From Candidatus Omnitrophota bacterium (lineage in GTDB: Bacteria; Hinthialibacterota; Hinthialibacteria; Hinthialibacterales; Hinthialibacteraceae), in assembly GCA_040755155.1 (NCBI GenBank), contig JBFMBP010000144.1, positions 1 through 64,000 on the forward strand: a stretch of DNA of 64,000 bases, given 5' to 3'. A model generated the notes under the pieces. That model saw only the letters and a program-made list of their open reading frames with translations. It had not been told where the DNA came from and ran no database searches. Positions 1-7,527 of this stretch are shown piece after piece (within the stretch, counting starts at the first letter, position 1; each line of letters opens with the position of its first letter). The position numbers were made by a program, and so were the translations under genes.

Positions 1-43
1 GTCGTAACGTTTTCAGTTTTTCCAGAGTCGGATGAATGAGCAT
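1..43 (-). CDS. istB: IstB, IS21-family ATPase helper (N-terminus only)
   Basis: The minus strand from 43 reads MLIHPTLEKLKTLR and then leaves the window. This is the typical opening of IstB, the AAA+ ATPase that helps IS21 transposase select targets. A strong ribosome binding site (GGAAGGAGAC) lies just upstream, and the preceding istA-like frame ends 21 bases before this start, the normal istA-istB order. Only 14 codons are visible, so whether the gene is intact cannot be judged. Confidence 0.8.
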   Translation of the reverse strand, partial: MLIHPTLEKLKTLR

Positions 44-64
44 GGAATCGTCTCCTTCCAAGGA

Positions 65-1720
65 TTAGTGATAGTATTGCGCGCCGCGGATGTTGGAGTG
101 TTGAATCGAGGGAGCCGGAGGCGGCGGTTGCGGGGGCGGAAGGCGATCCAATCCTTTCTTGAGAATCGAATGTACGCTCTGGTAGGTCAGGGCTTGAATG
201 AGCAGCGCGCGTTCGCAGGCGCGCTCCAAGCGATCCGTTCCAAAGATCTTGCCCAGACGGAGAATCCCCAAACTCGTGCGGGCTCCTTGCAGGGGATGAC
301 GGCTGCTTTCCAACACGCGCTCGATCAGGCGTCCGCTGAAAAGGCCGATGCTCTGGGCTTGGTTCCGCAATTGTTCCGGCGTCCAATCCAGAACCTCTTG
401 ATGCTCTTTCGGCATGTGCTCGCGCACTGTCGTACATCCCCCCGCCCGGTCGCTGCGCGCGTGGCTGGCAATCCGCTCGCCCCGCCAGTACGCTTCCACC
501 GTCTTGGCCGCATGCCGGATATCGACTTTCCGGCGCATGTAGGCGTGCGGAACGCTGTAATAGTGGCGATCCAATTCCACATGATAATCGTTTCCCACCG
601 TGACCTGCTTCCACTCCGCCAACTCGAACGGCGTCGCGGGAAGCGGTTGCAGCGCGGGGCGTTCCACGGATTCAAACAACGACCGGCGAGTCCCATTCAG
701 TTTTTGAAAGGGACGGTCGTTGAGCTCCTGCAAACACGCGCCCATCGCTTGATTGAGTTCGGATAAACTGAAAAAGGTTTGATTCCGCAATCGAGCCAGA
801 ATCCAATTTTCGACCAGCTGCACGCTTTTTTCCACTTTGGCCTTGTCTTGCGGTTTTCGAACCCGCGTCGGAATTACGGCTATTCCGTAATGCGCGGCGA
901 AGGCCTGGTATGTTGGATTGAGGTCGGGCTCGTAGCGGCAGGCTTGGCTGACTCCGCTTCGCAGATTGTCGGGTATCAGAACCTCCGGACAACCGCCGAA
1001 AAAATTCAGCGCCCGCACGTGCGCCCCGATCCAGTCGGGAAGCTGCTGCGTCCACGTCGCTTCCGCATAGGTGTAGTTCGACGCGCCCAGCGCCGCCACG
1101 AAAATTTGCGCTTCTTTCGCTTCCCCCGTGGTTCGGTCGATCACCGGGACGGTCTGTCCGCAGTAATCTACGAACAACTTCTCCCCCGCTTTGTGTTCCT
1201 GCCGCATACAGGGATCGAGGCTCCCCTTCCAACGGCGGTAGCGTTCGCAAAACTGCGTGTACTGATAGCCGTCGGGCCGCCTCTGTTTAAACCCCTTCGG
1301 CTTAAACCGGCAAACTTCGAATAAGAGATTTCCCTTTTCATCTTGATAGGGATAGGCTTTAGTCTGGATCGGTTTTTCGCCCGTGGGCTTCACCGTTGAC
1401 GCTGGAAACACCGGGCCGTGGTTCTTACCGCATTCGCATGAGCCGTCTAACCGATGAGGATAGGTTTGCCCGTTCGGATCGGGCTTGAGGTTTCCCGCGT
1501 ATTCTTGCCTGCTACAGTGAGCAAAAAGACCATCGCCGGAAAGAAAGCCATGACAGCGTTTCCCCTTGCCTCTAGGCATTTCATCGTATCCGCCGCATAT
1601 AGGGCAGGGTGAATTTTTTGTAAATCGCGTCTTGCCGCCTAAAGGCGAGCGGGTTATAATGCTTCGCGAAGGGAAATTATCTTTATTGTTATGTGATGGA
1701 GAACACGAACGAGAGTCCAT
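65..1720 (-). CDS. Primase-fragment/IS21 IstA transposase chimera
   Basis: One open frame joins two unrelated genes. The first ~150 residues from the ATG at 1720 look like a phage or plasmid primase N-terminus: a zinc-binding CPICGG...CHGF...HC cluster, a second CEC pair, then a segment ending [13 protein letters not shown]. From there (about 1275 downwards) the protein is the IS21 transposase IstA, starting at [13 protein letters not shown], with the three acidic residues of the DDE core visible in [15 protein letters not shown] and KAKVEKSVQ, and a C-terminal Mu-type region. The IstA N-terminal HTH is missing, so terminal inverted-repeat binding is probably lost. The frame is open to 1831, but the start at 1720 follows a GAAAGG motif and suits the primase better. 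istB follows. It could be a recombination relic or an expressed fusion. Confidence 0.75.
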   Translation of the reverse strand: MDSRSCSPSHNNKDNFPSRSIITRSPLGGKTRFTKNSPCPICGGYDEMPRGKGKRCHGFLSGDGLFAHCSRQEYAGNLKPDPNGQTYPHRLDGSCECGKNHGPVFPASTVKPTGEKPIQTKAYPYQDEKGNLLFEVCRFKPKGFKQRRPDGYQYTQFCERYRRWKGSLDPCMRQEHKAGEKLFVDYCGQTVPVIDRTTGEAKEAQIFVAALGASNYTYAEATWTQQLPDWIGAHVRALNFFGGCPEVLIPDNLRSGVSQACRYEPDLNPTYQAFAAHYGIAVIPTRVRKPQDKAKVEKSVQLVENWILARLRNQTFFSLSELNQAMGACLQELNDRPFQKLNGTRRSLFESVERPALQPLPATPFELAEWKQVTVGNDYHVELDRHYYSVPHAYMRRKVDIRHAAKTVEAYWRGERIASHARSDRAGGCTTVREHMPKEHQEVLDWTPEQLRNQAQSIGLFSGRLIERVLESSRHPLQGARTSLGILRLGKIFGTDRLERACERALLIQALTYQSVHSILKKGLDRLPPPQPPPPAPSIQHSNIRGAQYYH

Positions 1721-1870
1721 AACGTATTTGCCTTTCAGCCCGCCTAGCCGCCAAGCAAAGAGCGGGTTTTTCCTTTTTAAAGGGCTTTCTTTTTCGATGG
1801 AAATTACAGAAACTATAATATGCCAGGACAAAAAAAGGCATTATCGTTTCTCTTTCGAATACCGGGGCGT

Positions 1871-2137
1871 TCATAGACCTCTTCTCCCCTCTGCCAATTC
1901 CACCGATGCCAACACTGCAGCTGCGCCGCTTCCGTCGACGCTCGTCGAAGTTCGCAAATGCTCTTCAATCCAGCGGTCAAGATCGGCTTGGCGATAACGA
2001 ACCGCCTTTGTGTCTTTTTTGAAAAAAAGCGGGCCGCCTCCGCGATGACGCCAAGATTGGAGCGCCGAAACACTAAAACCCAAATATTCAGCTGCTTTTT
2101 TCTCATTCATTACTACTACTTGTTTCTCCATATTCAT
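1871..2137 (-). CDS. AlpA-like helix-turn-helix protein
   Basis: An 88-residue protein with a MerR/AlpA-type (HTH_17) DNA-binding domain near its N-terminus: EKKAAEYLGFSVSALQSWR, then a glycine turn and VRYRQADLDRWIEE. Such proteins act as excisionase-like or transcriptional regulators in integrative elements. It lies directly upstream of the primase part of the chimera in the same orientation, a common order in P4-like satellites. The first ATG has GGAG 11 bases upstream; a later ATG (residue 10) is possible. The role in excision is inferred from family and position only. Confidence 0.8.
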   Translation of the reverse strand: MNMEKQVVVMNEKKAAEYLGFSVSALQSWRHRGGGPLFFKKDTKAVRYRQADLDRWIEEHLRTSTSVDGSGAAAVLASVELAEGRRGL

Positions 2138-2851
2138 TTCTTTTATTTCTCCAGTCTATTGGTTTGTATGATTCCTTGCATCGAATGATAAGTCTTTTTT
2201 ATAACCTGTCAAGATTTATTTTCATATTGTGATAGTTTTTACATGGGCGTCAACTATTTGTGCAGTTAAAATACCTCAACTCCGACCAAAAGCAAAAATA
2301 GTCTATTAATGTCTGACAATGTACGGCTCATGTCTTACCTTATTAAACCGGTGTTTCGGATGTGACGCAGGGCGATGCTGGGGCTATGAAAGATGAGCAA
2401 GGCTTCACCTTGCATGAATCCAGAAAAAGATAGCTTTCTGCCCCCCAAACGATCAATAAATTTATTGCGGAAGCATATATATATATATATATATATTGTC
2501 TGTAAACTTTTGTTTCCACTATGGGACCATAATTCATTATAATGTTTTACCCGTCACTCGCCCTCTGTCTGTGCGTTAAGTACTTGCTTATCCCCTTGTC
2601 TTGAGAGGCATGAGAGAGATTGGAGGCGGCCCAGAAACGATTGGAACAATACCAGACGGTTGGCAGAATAATCGGTACGAACGCAGCCATTGAATAAAAG
2701 CGCCCCCGCCCCCCTCTAAGCCCCCGGCTTGGGACCCCCGACTGGTTCCATACGGTAGCGGGCGTGAGTGAAGATAGTTTTTTTATTCAACGCAGAGAGA
2801 AGCATGTTTAGCAGGGCGTGAGTTGGCGAGAGATTGGGAAGAAAAGCGAAT
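2138..2851. other. AT-rich gap with (AT)n run and GC-rich tail
   Basis: I see no convincing gene in this stretch. It contains an (AT)n microsatellite at about 2476-2498 and, at about 2700-2752, a C-rich segment ending in tggttccatacgg that resembles one at about 13951-14009. The 64-codon minus-strand frame here has no recognisable features. Confidence 0.6.
2475..2498. repeat. (AT)n microsatellite
   Basis: An uninterrupted run of about 12 AT dinucleotides in the non-coding part of the mobile element. It is directly visible; no function can be assigned. Confidence 0.9.
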
Positions 2852-3079
2852 TCAGGCGGGATAACTCTCCAACTGTTGAAGGGTTCTCGCTCGCAGCCCT
2901 ATAACCGTTAAACCGACAATTTCTCTCTCTTTTTCGTCATAGCGAACAATCAAACCCTCGCCTATATCCGTTCCCAGGGCGGGGCGGGGTTCGCCGAGGG
3001 AAATATAGAGGACATCCGCTCCTTCGTCGTATTCCCAGGTTAAAGCGTTGTTTTTTTCTTTAATTTTTATCGTTTCCAT
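2852..3079 (-). CDS. DUF2283-family protein
   Basis: A 75-residue protein with the DUF2283 signature: YDEGADVLYISLG, then a Gly-Ile-rich strand and GLIVRYDEKEREIVGLTVIG. DUF2283 proteins commonly sit beside small RelE/barnase-like nuclease genes and are suspected antitoxins. Here the start overlaps the 3' end of the preceding RelE-like gene by 13 bases, implying translational coupling, and AAAGGAG precedes the ATG. The family assignment is confident; the antitoxin role is inferred from gene pairing. Confidence 0.8.
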   Translation of the reverse strand: METIKIKEKNNALTWEYDEGADVLYISLGEPRPALGTDIGEGLIVRYDEKEREIVGLTVIGLRARTLQQLESYPA

Positions 3080-3378
3080 AGGATGGTTCTCCTTTGCGAA
3101 GGCTGAGACGCGAAATAAGCCGTTAGAATAAAGCCGTCGTTCTGCGACGATTCTCGATACGCCGCAACCAGATATTTTCGGGTTAGCGGCGTTTGGGGAA
3201 ATAAACGAATGGCTAATAATTCCTTCGTATCTCCTTCCAGAATCATATCCGGATTGGAAAGAGTCAGCGATACCTTGTCCAGTTGATTATACATCTCCGG
3301 ATGACGATGCGTAATATGCCGCCATCTTTCATCGGTAATCCGTATAGGTACGGTATTGATTGAATTGACGATAATCAC
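3067..3378 (-). CDS. Small RelE/barnase-like protein, possible toxin
   Basis: A 103-residue protein with features of the small phage-Barnase/RelE-like nuclease group often paired with DUF2283: an ITDERWRHITHRHPEM block with clustered His and Arg residues, a central helix, and a C-terminal beta hairpin (YLVAAYRE..., DGFILTAYFAS). The downstream DUF2283 gene overlaps it by 13 bases. Immediately upstream is a relic of a methyltransferase 3' end (3382-3453). Toxin activity is an inference; a housekeeping role cannot be excluded. Confidence 0.65.
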   Translation of the reverse strand: MIIVNSINTVPIRITDERWRHITHRHPEMYNQLDKVSLTLSNPDMILEGDTKELLAIRLFPQTPLTRKYLVAAYRESSQNDGFILTAYFASQPSQRRTILWKR

Positions 3379-3381
3379 TTT

Positions 3382-3453
3382 TTACGCGCTCTCCGCCTTC
3401 TTCAACCGCGTCTCCACCAAGTTAATTGCCACCTCGCACGCCGCCTCCCAAGA
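3382..3453 (-). pseudogene. 3'-end relic of a second Eco57I-type methyltransferase gene
   Basis: The minus strand here reads a short peptide (EVAINLVETRLKKAESA, then stop) that matches the last residues of the intact methyltransferase ending at 3869 (EAVINLVENRLKKAESV, stop), with clear nucleotide similarity that stops beyond this block. It is the tail of a homologous gene, most of which has been lost. The RelE-like gene starts 3 bases after its stop, just as a small gene starts 2 bases after the intact copy's stop. Confidence 0.75.
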
Positions 3454-3583
3454 GAAAAAATGGCGTCATACTATATTGACTTTTTCGAATATTTCAGTTA
3501 TAAATATTAGATCCGGTGGACGAAATTCGGCTCCATGCCGTGTAGATTCTGGACTTCGGTTCGGGAACTCTATATTCACCGGC

Positions 3584-3763
3584 TTATAACTTGAATGAAT
3601 CGGTAATCGTTTTTTCGATTTCCTCTTGTTCCTGACGGAATACTTCATTACGTTTTCGCCAATATTCGATTTTTTCCTGAAGACTCATATTCTTTAATTG
3701 TTCGTGAATTCGAATCGCGGCCTTACGCTTCATTTCAACGCAATCAAATGTTTTCGTTTTCAT
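3584..3763 (-). CDS. Small conserved charged protein (59 aa), antitoxin-like
   Basis: A 59-residue protein starting MKTKTFDCVEMKRKAA and ending in a charged helix (WRKRNEVFRQEQEEIEK). It resembles a widespread family of tiny helical proteins with an FDCVEMK opening, often found beside toxin-like genes in bacterial genomes (recalled pattern, not checked). A near-perfect Shine-Dalgarno (CAGGAGGTGATCC) lies before the ATG. It overlaps the 3' end of the upstream 40-codon gene by 20 bases. No classical toxin gene follows; the sequence downstream to 3454 shows no convincing frame. Confidence 0.65.
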   Translation of the reverse strand: MKTKTFDCVEMKRKAAIRIHEQLKNMSLQEKIEYWRKRNEVFRQEQEEIEKTITDSFKL

Positions 3764-3866
3764 CCTGGATCACCTCCTGAGGAGTATGAATGGCAAGGGC
3801 GCCATAGCCGTTAATGGTATTTACCGCATTATACATTTGCGTTAAAATCTTTTCTTTGCTCCTCAT
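3744..3866 (-). CDS. Tiny hypothetical protein (40 aa) after methyltransferase gene
   Basis: The frame starts with an ATG 2 bases after the methyltransferase stop codon and encodes 40 residues (MRSKEKILTQMYNAVNT..., ending DENENI). The strong ribosome binding site of the next gene is embedded in its 3' end, and the two overlap by 20 bases, as in coupled small-gene pairs. I do not recognise the family. It may be a real small protein or a translational coupler for the 59-residue protein. Confidence 0.5.
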   Translation of the reverse strand: MRSKEKILTQMYNAVNTINGYGALAIHTPQEVIQDENENI

Positions 3867-3868
3867 TC

Positions 3869-6800
3869 TTACACGCTCTCCGCCTTCTTCAAACGATTCT
3901 CCACAAGGTTAATCACTGCCTCGTATACAGCATCCCGCTCGCCGGAGGTTAAACCAAGAACATCAAATAAAATATTATCTAAATCTCGACGATCTTCTAA
4001 ATTGGATTCTACGGCAACATTATTAATTGGACGATTTGATAATTTTTTACGAACTGATTGAAAAGAGCTAATAATACTTATATCTCTTAGTCTCAATGTA
4101 TAAAGTTTTTTAATGTCAATACCTTCAGTTTTCAACGCTCCTTGTCCAAGATTCGATCTTCCAAAAAGTTCCCTAAAAATTAATTGACCTGTCCAGGAAA
4201 GACTACCCCATAATATATCATCATCGAATCCATAAATTTCAAAAAGGTTGTGATCAACCGCAATGTTGTTGGGATTCCAAAATACATTTTGTCTGTTGTT
4301 ATGGATCATAGGCCATAAAACTTTCGCCCATTTTTTTTCAGGAAATTCATACCATATTTTTCTACTATTACAACTTGGCCTTATATGAAATTCATTATTT
4401 TCACCCCATTGAATATATTTTAATGCGTTTGTTCCCTTAAGTTTATATTTATCTTTATGACAAACAAATGCTTGATACTTCAGTTCATTGCATTTTACTT
4501 CTATAGACAGGCATTCTCGTGGGCTAACAATTACCGGCTTCAAAAACTCCTCCTCAATACCCCACTCTTCGATCTTCTCGGCATCAAGGTAAAAAAACTC
4601 GTTGGCGCCGGTTTTAATTCCAAATCGCACTTCTGCCACATCGCCCAGACGAACCAATTTGCCTTTGCCCTTTTCCAGGATCGTCCAGTATATATCCGGG
4701 GCGCGCAGATATTTCCCTCCCCATTTGTTGCCGGAATAGGCGGACGTGTTCAGGCTGGTTTCGCCGTCTTCGTCTTCCACAACGCCGTATCCTTCTTCCA
4801 AAAGGATTTTCTGGGGGATGAGGCAAACCCGATATTCCGGCTTCACAATTCTTTCCTTGGTTTCTTCGACTTCCTGAAAGATAACGGGAGACAAAATCTG
4901 CTCGAAAGGCAGTTTAAACATAACGAATCGCGCTAAATGACTTTGATTGCTTTCAGAATCATCATGGGGCGAGGAAAAAAGGGAAATCACCGTATTGACA
5001 TCGGCTTCCTTAAAGGAACGCTTTGCTTGATTGTCAATAATAAGTTTCACTTGGCAATTTTTCAGTAAAAATTCCTGTAAATCCTTTCCATACCCCACAT
5101 CCAACCAGGAATTCGAAGTGATAAAACAGAAGGAGCCATTAGCATTTAACAGGTTCAGGCCGTGGAAGTAAAAATAAATATACAAATCGCTTTTGGCGTC
5201 CAACTTATGTTTAGGCTTATTTCTCTTGTCATCATATCCAAAAAAGCGAGGATACATGGAATAAACAGATTGGATGAGTTTTTCTTTGTAGGCTTTTCTG
5301 TTTTCGGGAGTAGCTGACTCTCTTGTCATGGCGGGATCGGAGATTTTTTCTTGCCGAACGTAAGGAGGATTGCCGATGACAATATCGAAACCTTGCTTTT
5401 CCCCTGCAAAAATTTCGACAAAGGCAATGTCCCAGATAAAAGGAATATTTTTGACTCCTTTTAGACGATCCAAGGATTGGCCGATTTGGCGCAAGGAGTC
5501 TTTAATGGATTCGGACTCCTTTTTTAAGCGCGCCATTGCTTCAGGTACTATTCCGGATATCTTTCCTCCAAATAGATCGGTCGAAGATAACGATAGCGAT
5601 TTTTCGATCCGCTGAAGAGAGATGTTGCCCGCTTTTTGCAAATCGTAAAGAATCTCTTGAAAAAGAGTAAATTCCTCGCGATTGACATCTTTGGGATTAT
5701 GATAACGGCAATTAGGATCATTATAAAAAAATTTGAGTTTTTGTTCGCGTAAATCCTGAATTCGATTTTTCGTTTGGGGTGAAATTTCAATCGCGGAATG
5801 AATGCGGCTGAATTCGATGCCGCCCACTTCCTGCACCAAACTATTGCCGCTGCGGATTTTGAAAGAGAAATGGGGAAGCAAAGGTTTATCTTTGGGGAGT
5901 TTTTCCAAAGTCAGATCGGGATCGACAATTAACGTTAACCAAAGCCGCAGTTCGGCCACATGGCAAGCCCAATCCATAACATCCACGCCATAGAGGTTTT
6001 GCCCAATAATGCGTTTTTTCCGTTCGTAGGCGGATTCTTTGATTTCAAGACGCCGATGGCAGCGCTCCTGCAAATCGTCCAAGATATGCAGCATACCTAC
6101 AAGAAACGATCCGGAACCGCAAGCGGGATCGAGTATGGAAAGGTCTTTAAGATGGCGAGATAATTCACTCCAAAGTTTACGTTCGGAAACTTGCCGGTCA
6201 GCGTCTTTCTTATCTTCCGGCTCCAACGCAAATATCCAATCGTATAAAACCGTTCTGATGGATTTATTCTTTTTCTCATCCAAACGATTCGCAAGGTGAT
6301 CCACAAGGGTTAAACGGCACATGAGATCGATTTCCACGCGGGGAGTGTAGAAAATGCCCGCATCGCCCCGTTCGTCGGCTTCGATGGAAACATTCACCAG
6401 GCTTTCGTAAACCTTTCCAATCATTTCGGGATCGACGGCGACTTCTTGATCGAGAGGACTGTCTTCGGTAATGGTAAAGTTGTATTGTTCCAGGAAATCG
6501 ATGATCTGTTTTACTTGGTTATCCGTTATAGAAAATTTCCCTTGATATTTTTCATCCAATTCATTTTCCAAAAAAAGGCCGCCATTGAGGAATGGGGCTT
6601 CTATCAGCGCTTGCCGAATGGCGCCGGGCAAATAGGCTCGTTGGGGAGTACTTAACAAATTCTTATGGTTATTGAAAGATTCAAAGAATAGGACATTTAA
6701 CCATTGAGAACAAAAAGAATCGTTTTTATGACGATTCGCGCGGTATTCATCCCAAAAGGTTTTTATGAATTGAGGATTGTTTCCCAACCATTTCTTTCGT

Positions 6801-7510
6801 TGAATAAAGTAAATGAACATCAACCGATTTAAGAATTGGAGCGCATAATCGTGCGCCCATTGGCGATCGCTCGTCTGTTTTCGTAAATTTTCCAAAAGCC
6901 AGTCAAATTGTTGTTTATATTCTTCGTAGAATTTTTGAGTTAGTTTTTGTTTATCGAAAGCTTTGAGCCATTGGGAACGCCAAATATTTACATTTTGGGG
7001 ATCCTTAGGCCAATGTAACGGCGGAAGATTGAATTCCAGCACGGTGCGGTTATGGGAATCCGGCGTCCATCCAAAAGAAGAAAGCCGAGCCGCTCGTCCT
7101 TCGAGATTCGGTTGCGAGAAATGGACAAAGGTAATGGCATTCCCATTTTCCACAATATGGGCGCATATAAAAAGCAAATCTTCAAGATTCCAAGTGGGAC
7201 GTTTTGCGTAATCGATGGATTGGCGTTTTTTTCGGACAAACGAACGCAATATTTGGCGCAAAGCGACAACCGGCAATCGCTTTTTTTTAAAATTTACAAG
7301 AAAAATCCCCCACGGTTGTGTGGTTGTTAGAGGACGCAATTGGTTAATCTCGGCCTGAATATCGATCCCCAGTTCTTTAGGTTCATAGTCGAAGGTTATG
7401 TCATCAAAATCTTTCGCCTCTATATCCCAGTCAAGTTCATCCTTAAGATATTTCACCAAATCCGGGATTGTATGGATATTTGACAGATCGATAGATCGAT
7501 GGTCGGACAT
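3869..7510 (-). CDS. Eco57I-type N6-adenine DNA methyltransferase (R-M/defence subunit)
   Basis: A 1213-residue protein. A long N-terminal region (1-380) leads to DAGIFYTPRVEIDL, then methyltransferase motif I (DPACGSGSF, about 462) and catalytic motif IV (NPPYVRQE, about 716), which identify an amino-methyltransferase modifying adenine N6. The C-terminal third (about 960-1150) resembles the TaqI-like target recognition region of Eco57I/type IIG enzymes. I see no nuclease motif, so cleavage is probably provided by the helicase/PLD protein encoded just upstream. The gap between the two genes is 17 bases and contains a GGGGGG ribosome binding site, so they are co-transcribed. Together they resemble a type ISP restriction enzyme split into two chains, or a methylase-dependent anti-phage system. 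Confidence 0.85.
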   Translation of the reverse strand: MSDHRSIDLSNIHTIPDLVKYLKDELDWDIEAKDFDDITFDYEPKELGIDIQAEINQLRPLTTTQPWGIFLVNFKKKRLPVVALRQILRSFVRKKRQSIDYAKRPTWNLEDLLFICAHIVENGNAITFVHFSQPNLEGRAARLSSFGWTPDSHNRTVLEFNLPPLHWPKDPQNVNIWRSQWLKAFDKQKLTQKFYEEYKQQFDWLLENLRKQTSDRQWAHDYALQFLNRLMFIYFIQRKKWLGNNPQFIKTFWDEYRANRHKNDSFCSQWLNVLFFESFNNHKNLLSTPQRAYLPGAIRQALIEAPFLNGGLFLENELDEKYQGKFSITDNQVKQIIDFLEQYNFTITEDSPLDQEVAVDPEMIGKVYESLVNVSIEADERGDAGIFYTPRVEIDLMCRLTLVDHLANRLDEKKNKSIRTVLYDWIFALEPEDKKDADRQVSERKLWSELSRHLKDLSILDPACGSGSFLVGMLHILDDLQERCHRRLEIKESAYERKKRIIGQNLYGVDVMDWACHVAELRLWLTLIVDPDLTLEKLPKDKPLLPHFSFKIRSGNSLVQEVGGIEFSRIHSAIEISPQTKNRIQDLREQKLKFFYNDPNCRYHNPKDVNREEFTLFQEILYDLQKAGNISLQRIEKSLSLSSTDLFGGKISGIVPEAMARLKKESESIKDSLRQIGQSLDRLKGVKNIPFIWDIAFVEIFAGEKQGFDIVIGNPPYVRQEKISDPAMTRESATPENRKAYKEKLIQSVYSMYPRFFGYDDKRNKPKHKLDAKSDLYIYFYFHGLNLLNANGSFCFITSNSWLDVGYGKDLQEFLLKNCQVKLIIDNQAKRSFKEADVNTVISLFSSPHDDSESNQSHLARFVMFKLPFEQILSPVIFQEVEETKERIVKPEYRVCLIPQKILLEEGYGVVEDEDGETSLNTSAYSGNKWGGKYLRAPDIYWTILEKGKGKLVRLGDVAEVRFGIKTGANEFFYLDAEKIEEWGIEEEFLKPVIVSPRECLSIEVKCNELKYQAFVCHKDKYKLKGTNALKYIQWGENNEFHIRPSCNSRKIWYEFPEKKWAKVLWPMIHNNRQNVFWNPNNIAVDHNLFEIYGFDDDILWGSLSWTGQLIFRELFGRSNLGQGALKTEGIDIKKLYTLRLRDISIISSFQSVRKKLSNRPINNVAVESNLEDRRDLDNILFDVLGLTSGERDAVYEAVINLVENRLKKAESV

Positions 7511-7527
7511 GGTTTATATTTCCCCCC

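Noticed and set aside
2343-2537. 64-codon minus-strand frame
   Set aside because: It runs through the (AT)n microsatellite, giving a low-complexity YIYIYIYA peptide, with no ribosome site or family features.
3466-3648. 60-codon minus-strand frame overlapping the 59-residue gene
   Set aside because: It overlaps a better-supported small gene with a strong ribosome site, has no start signal of its own and no recognisable features.
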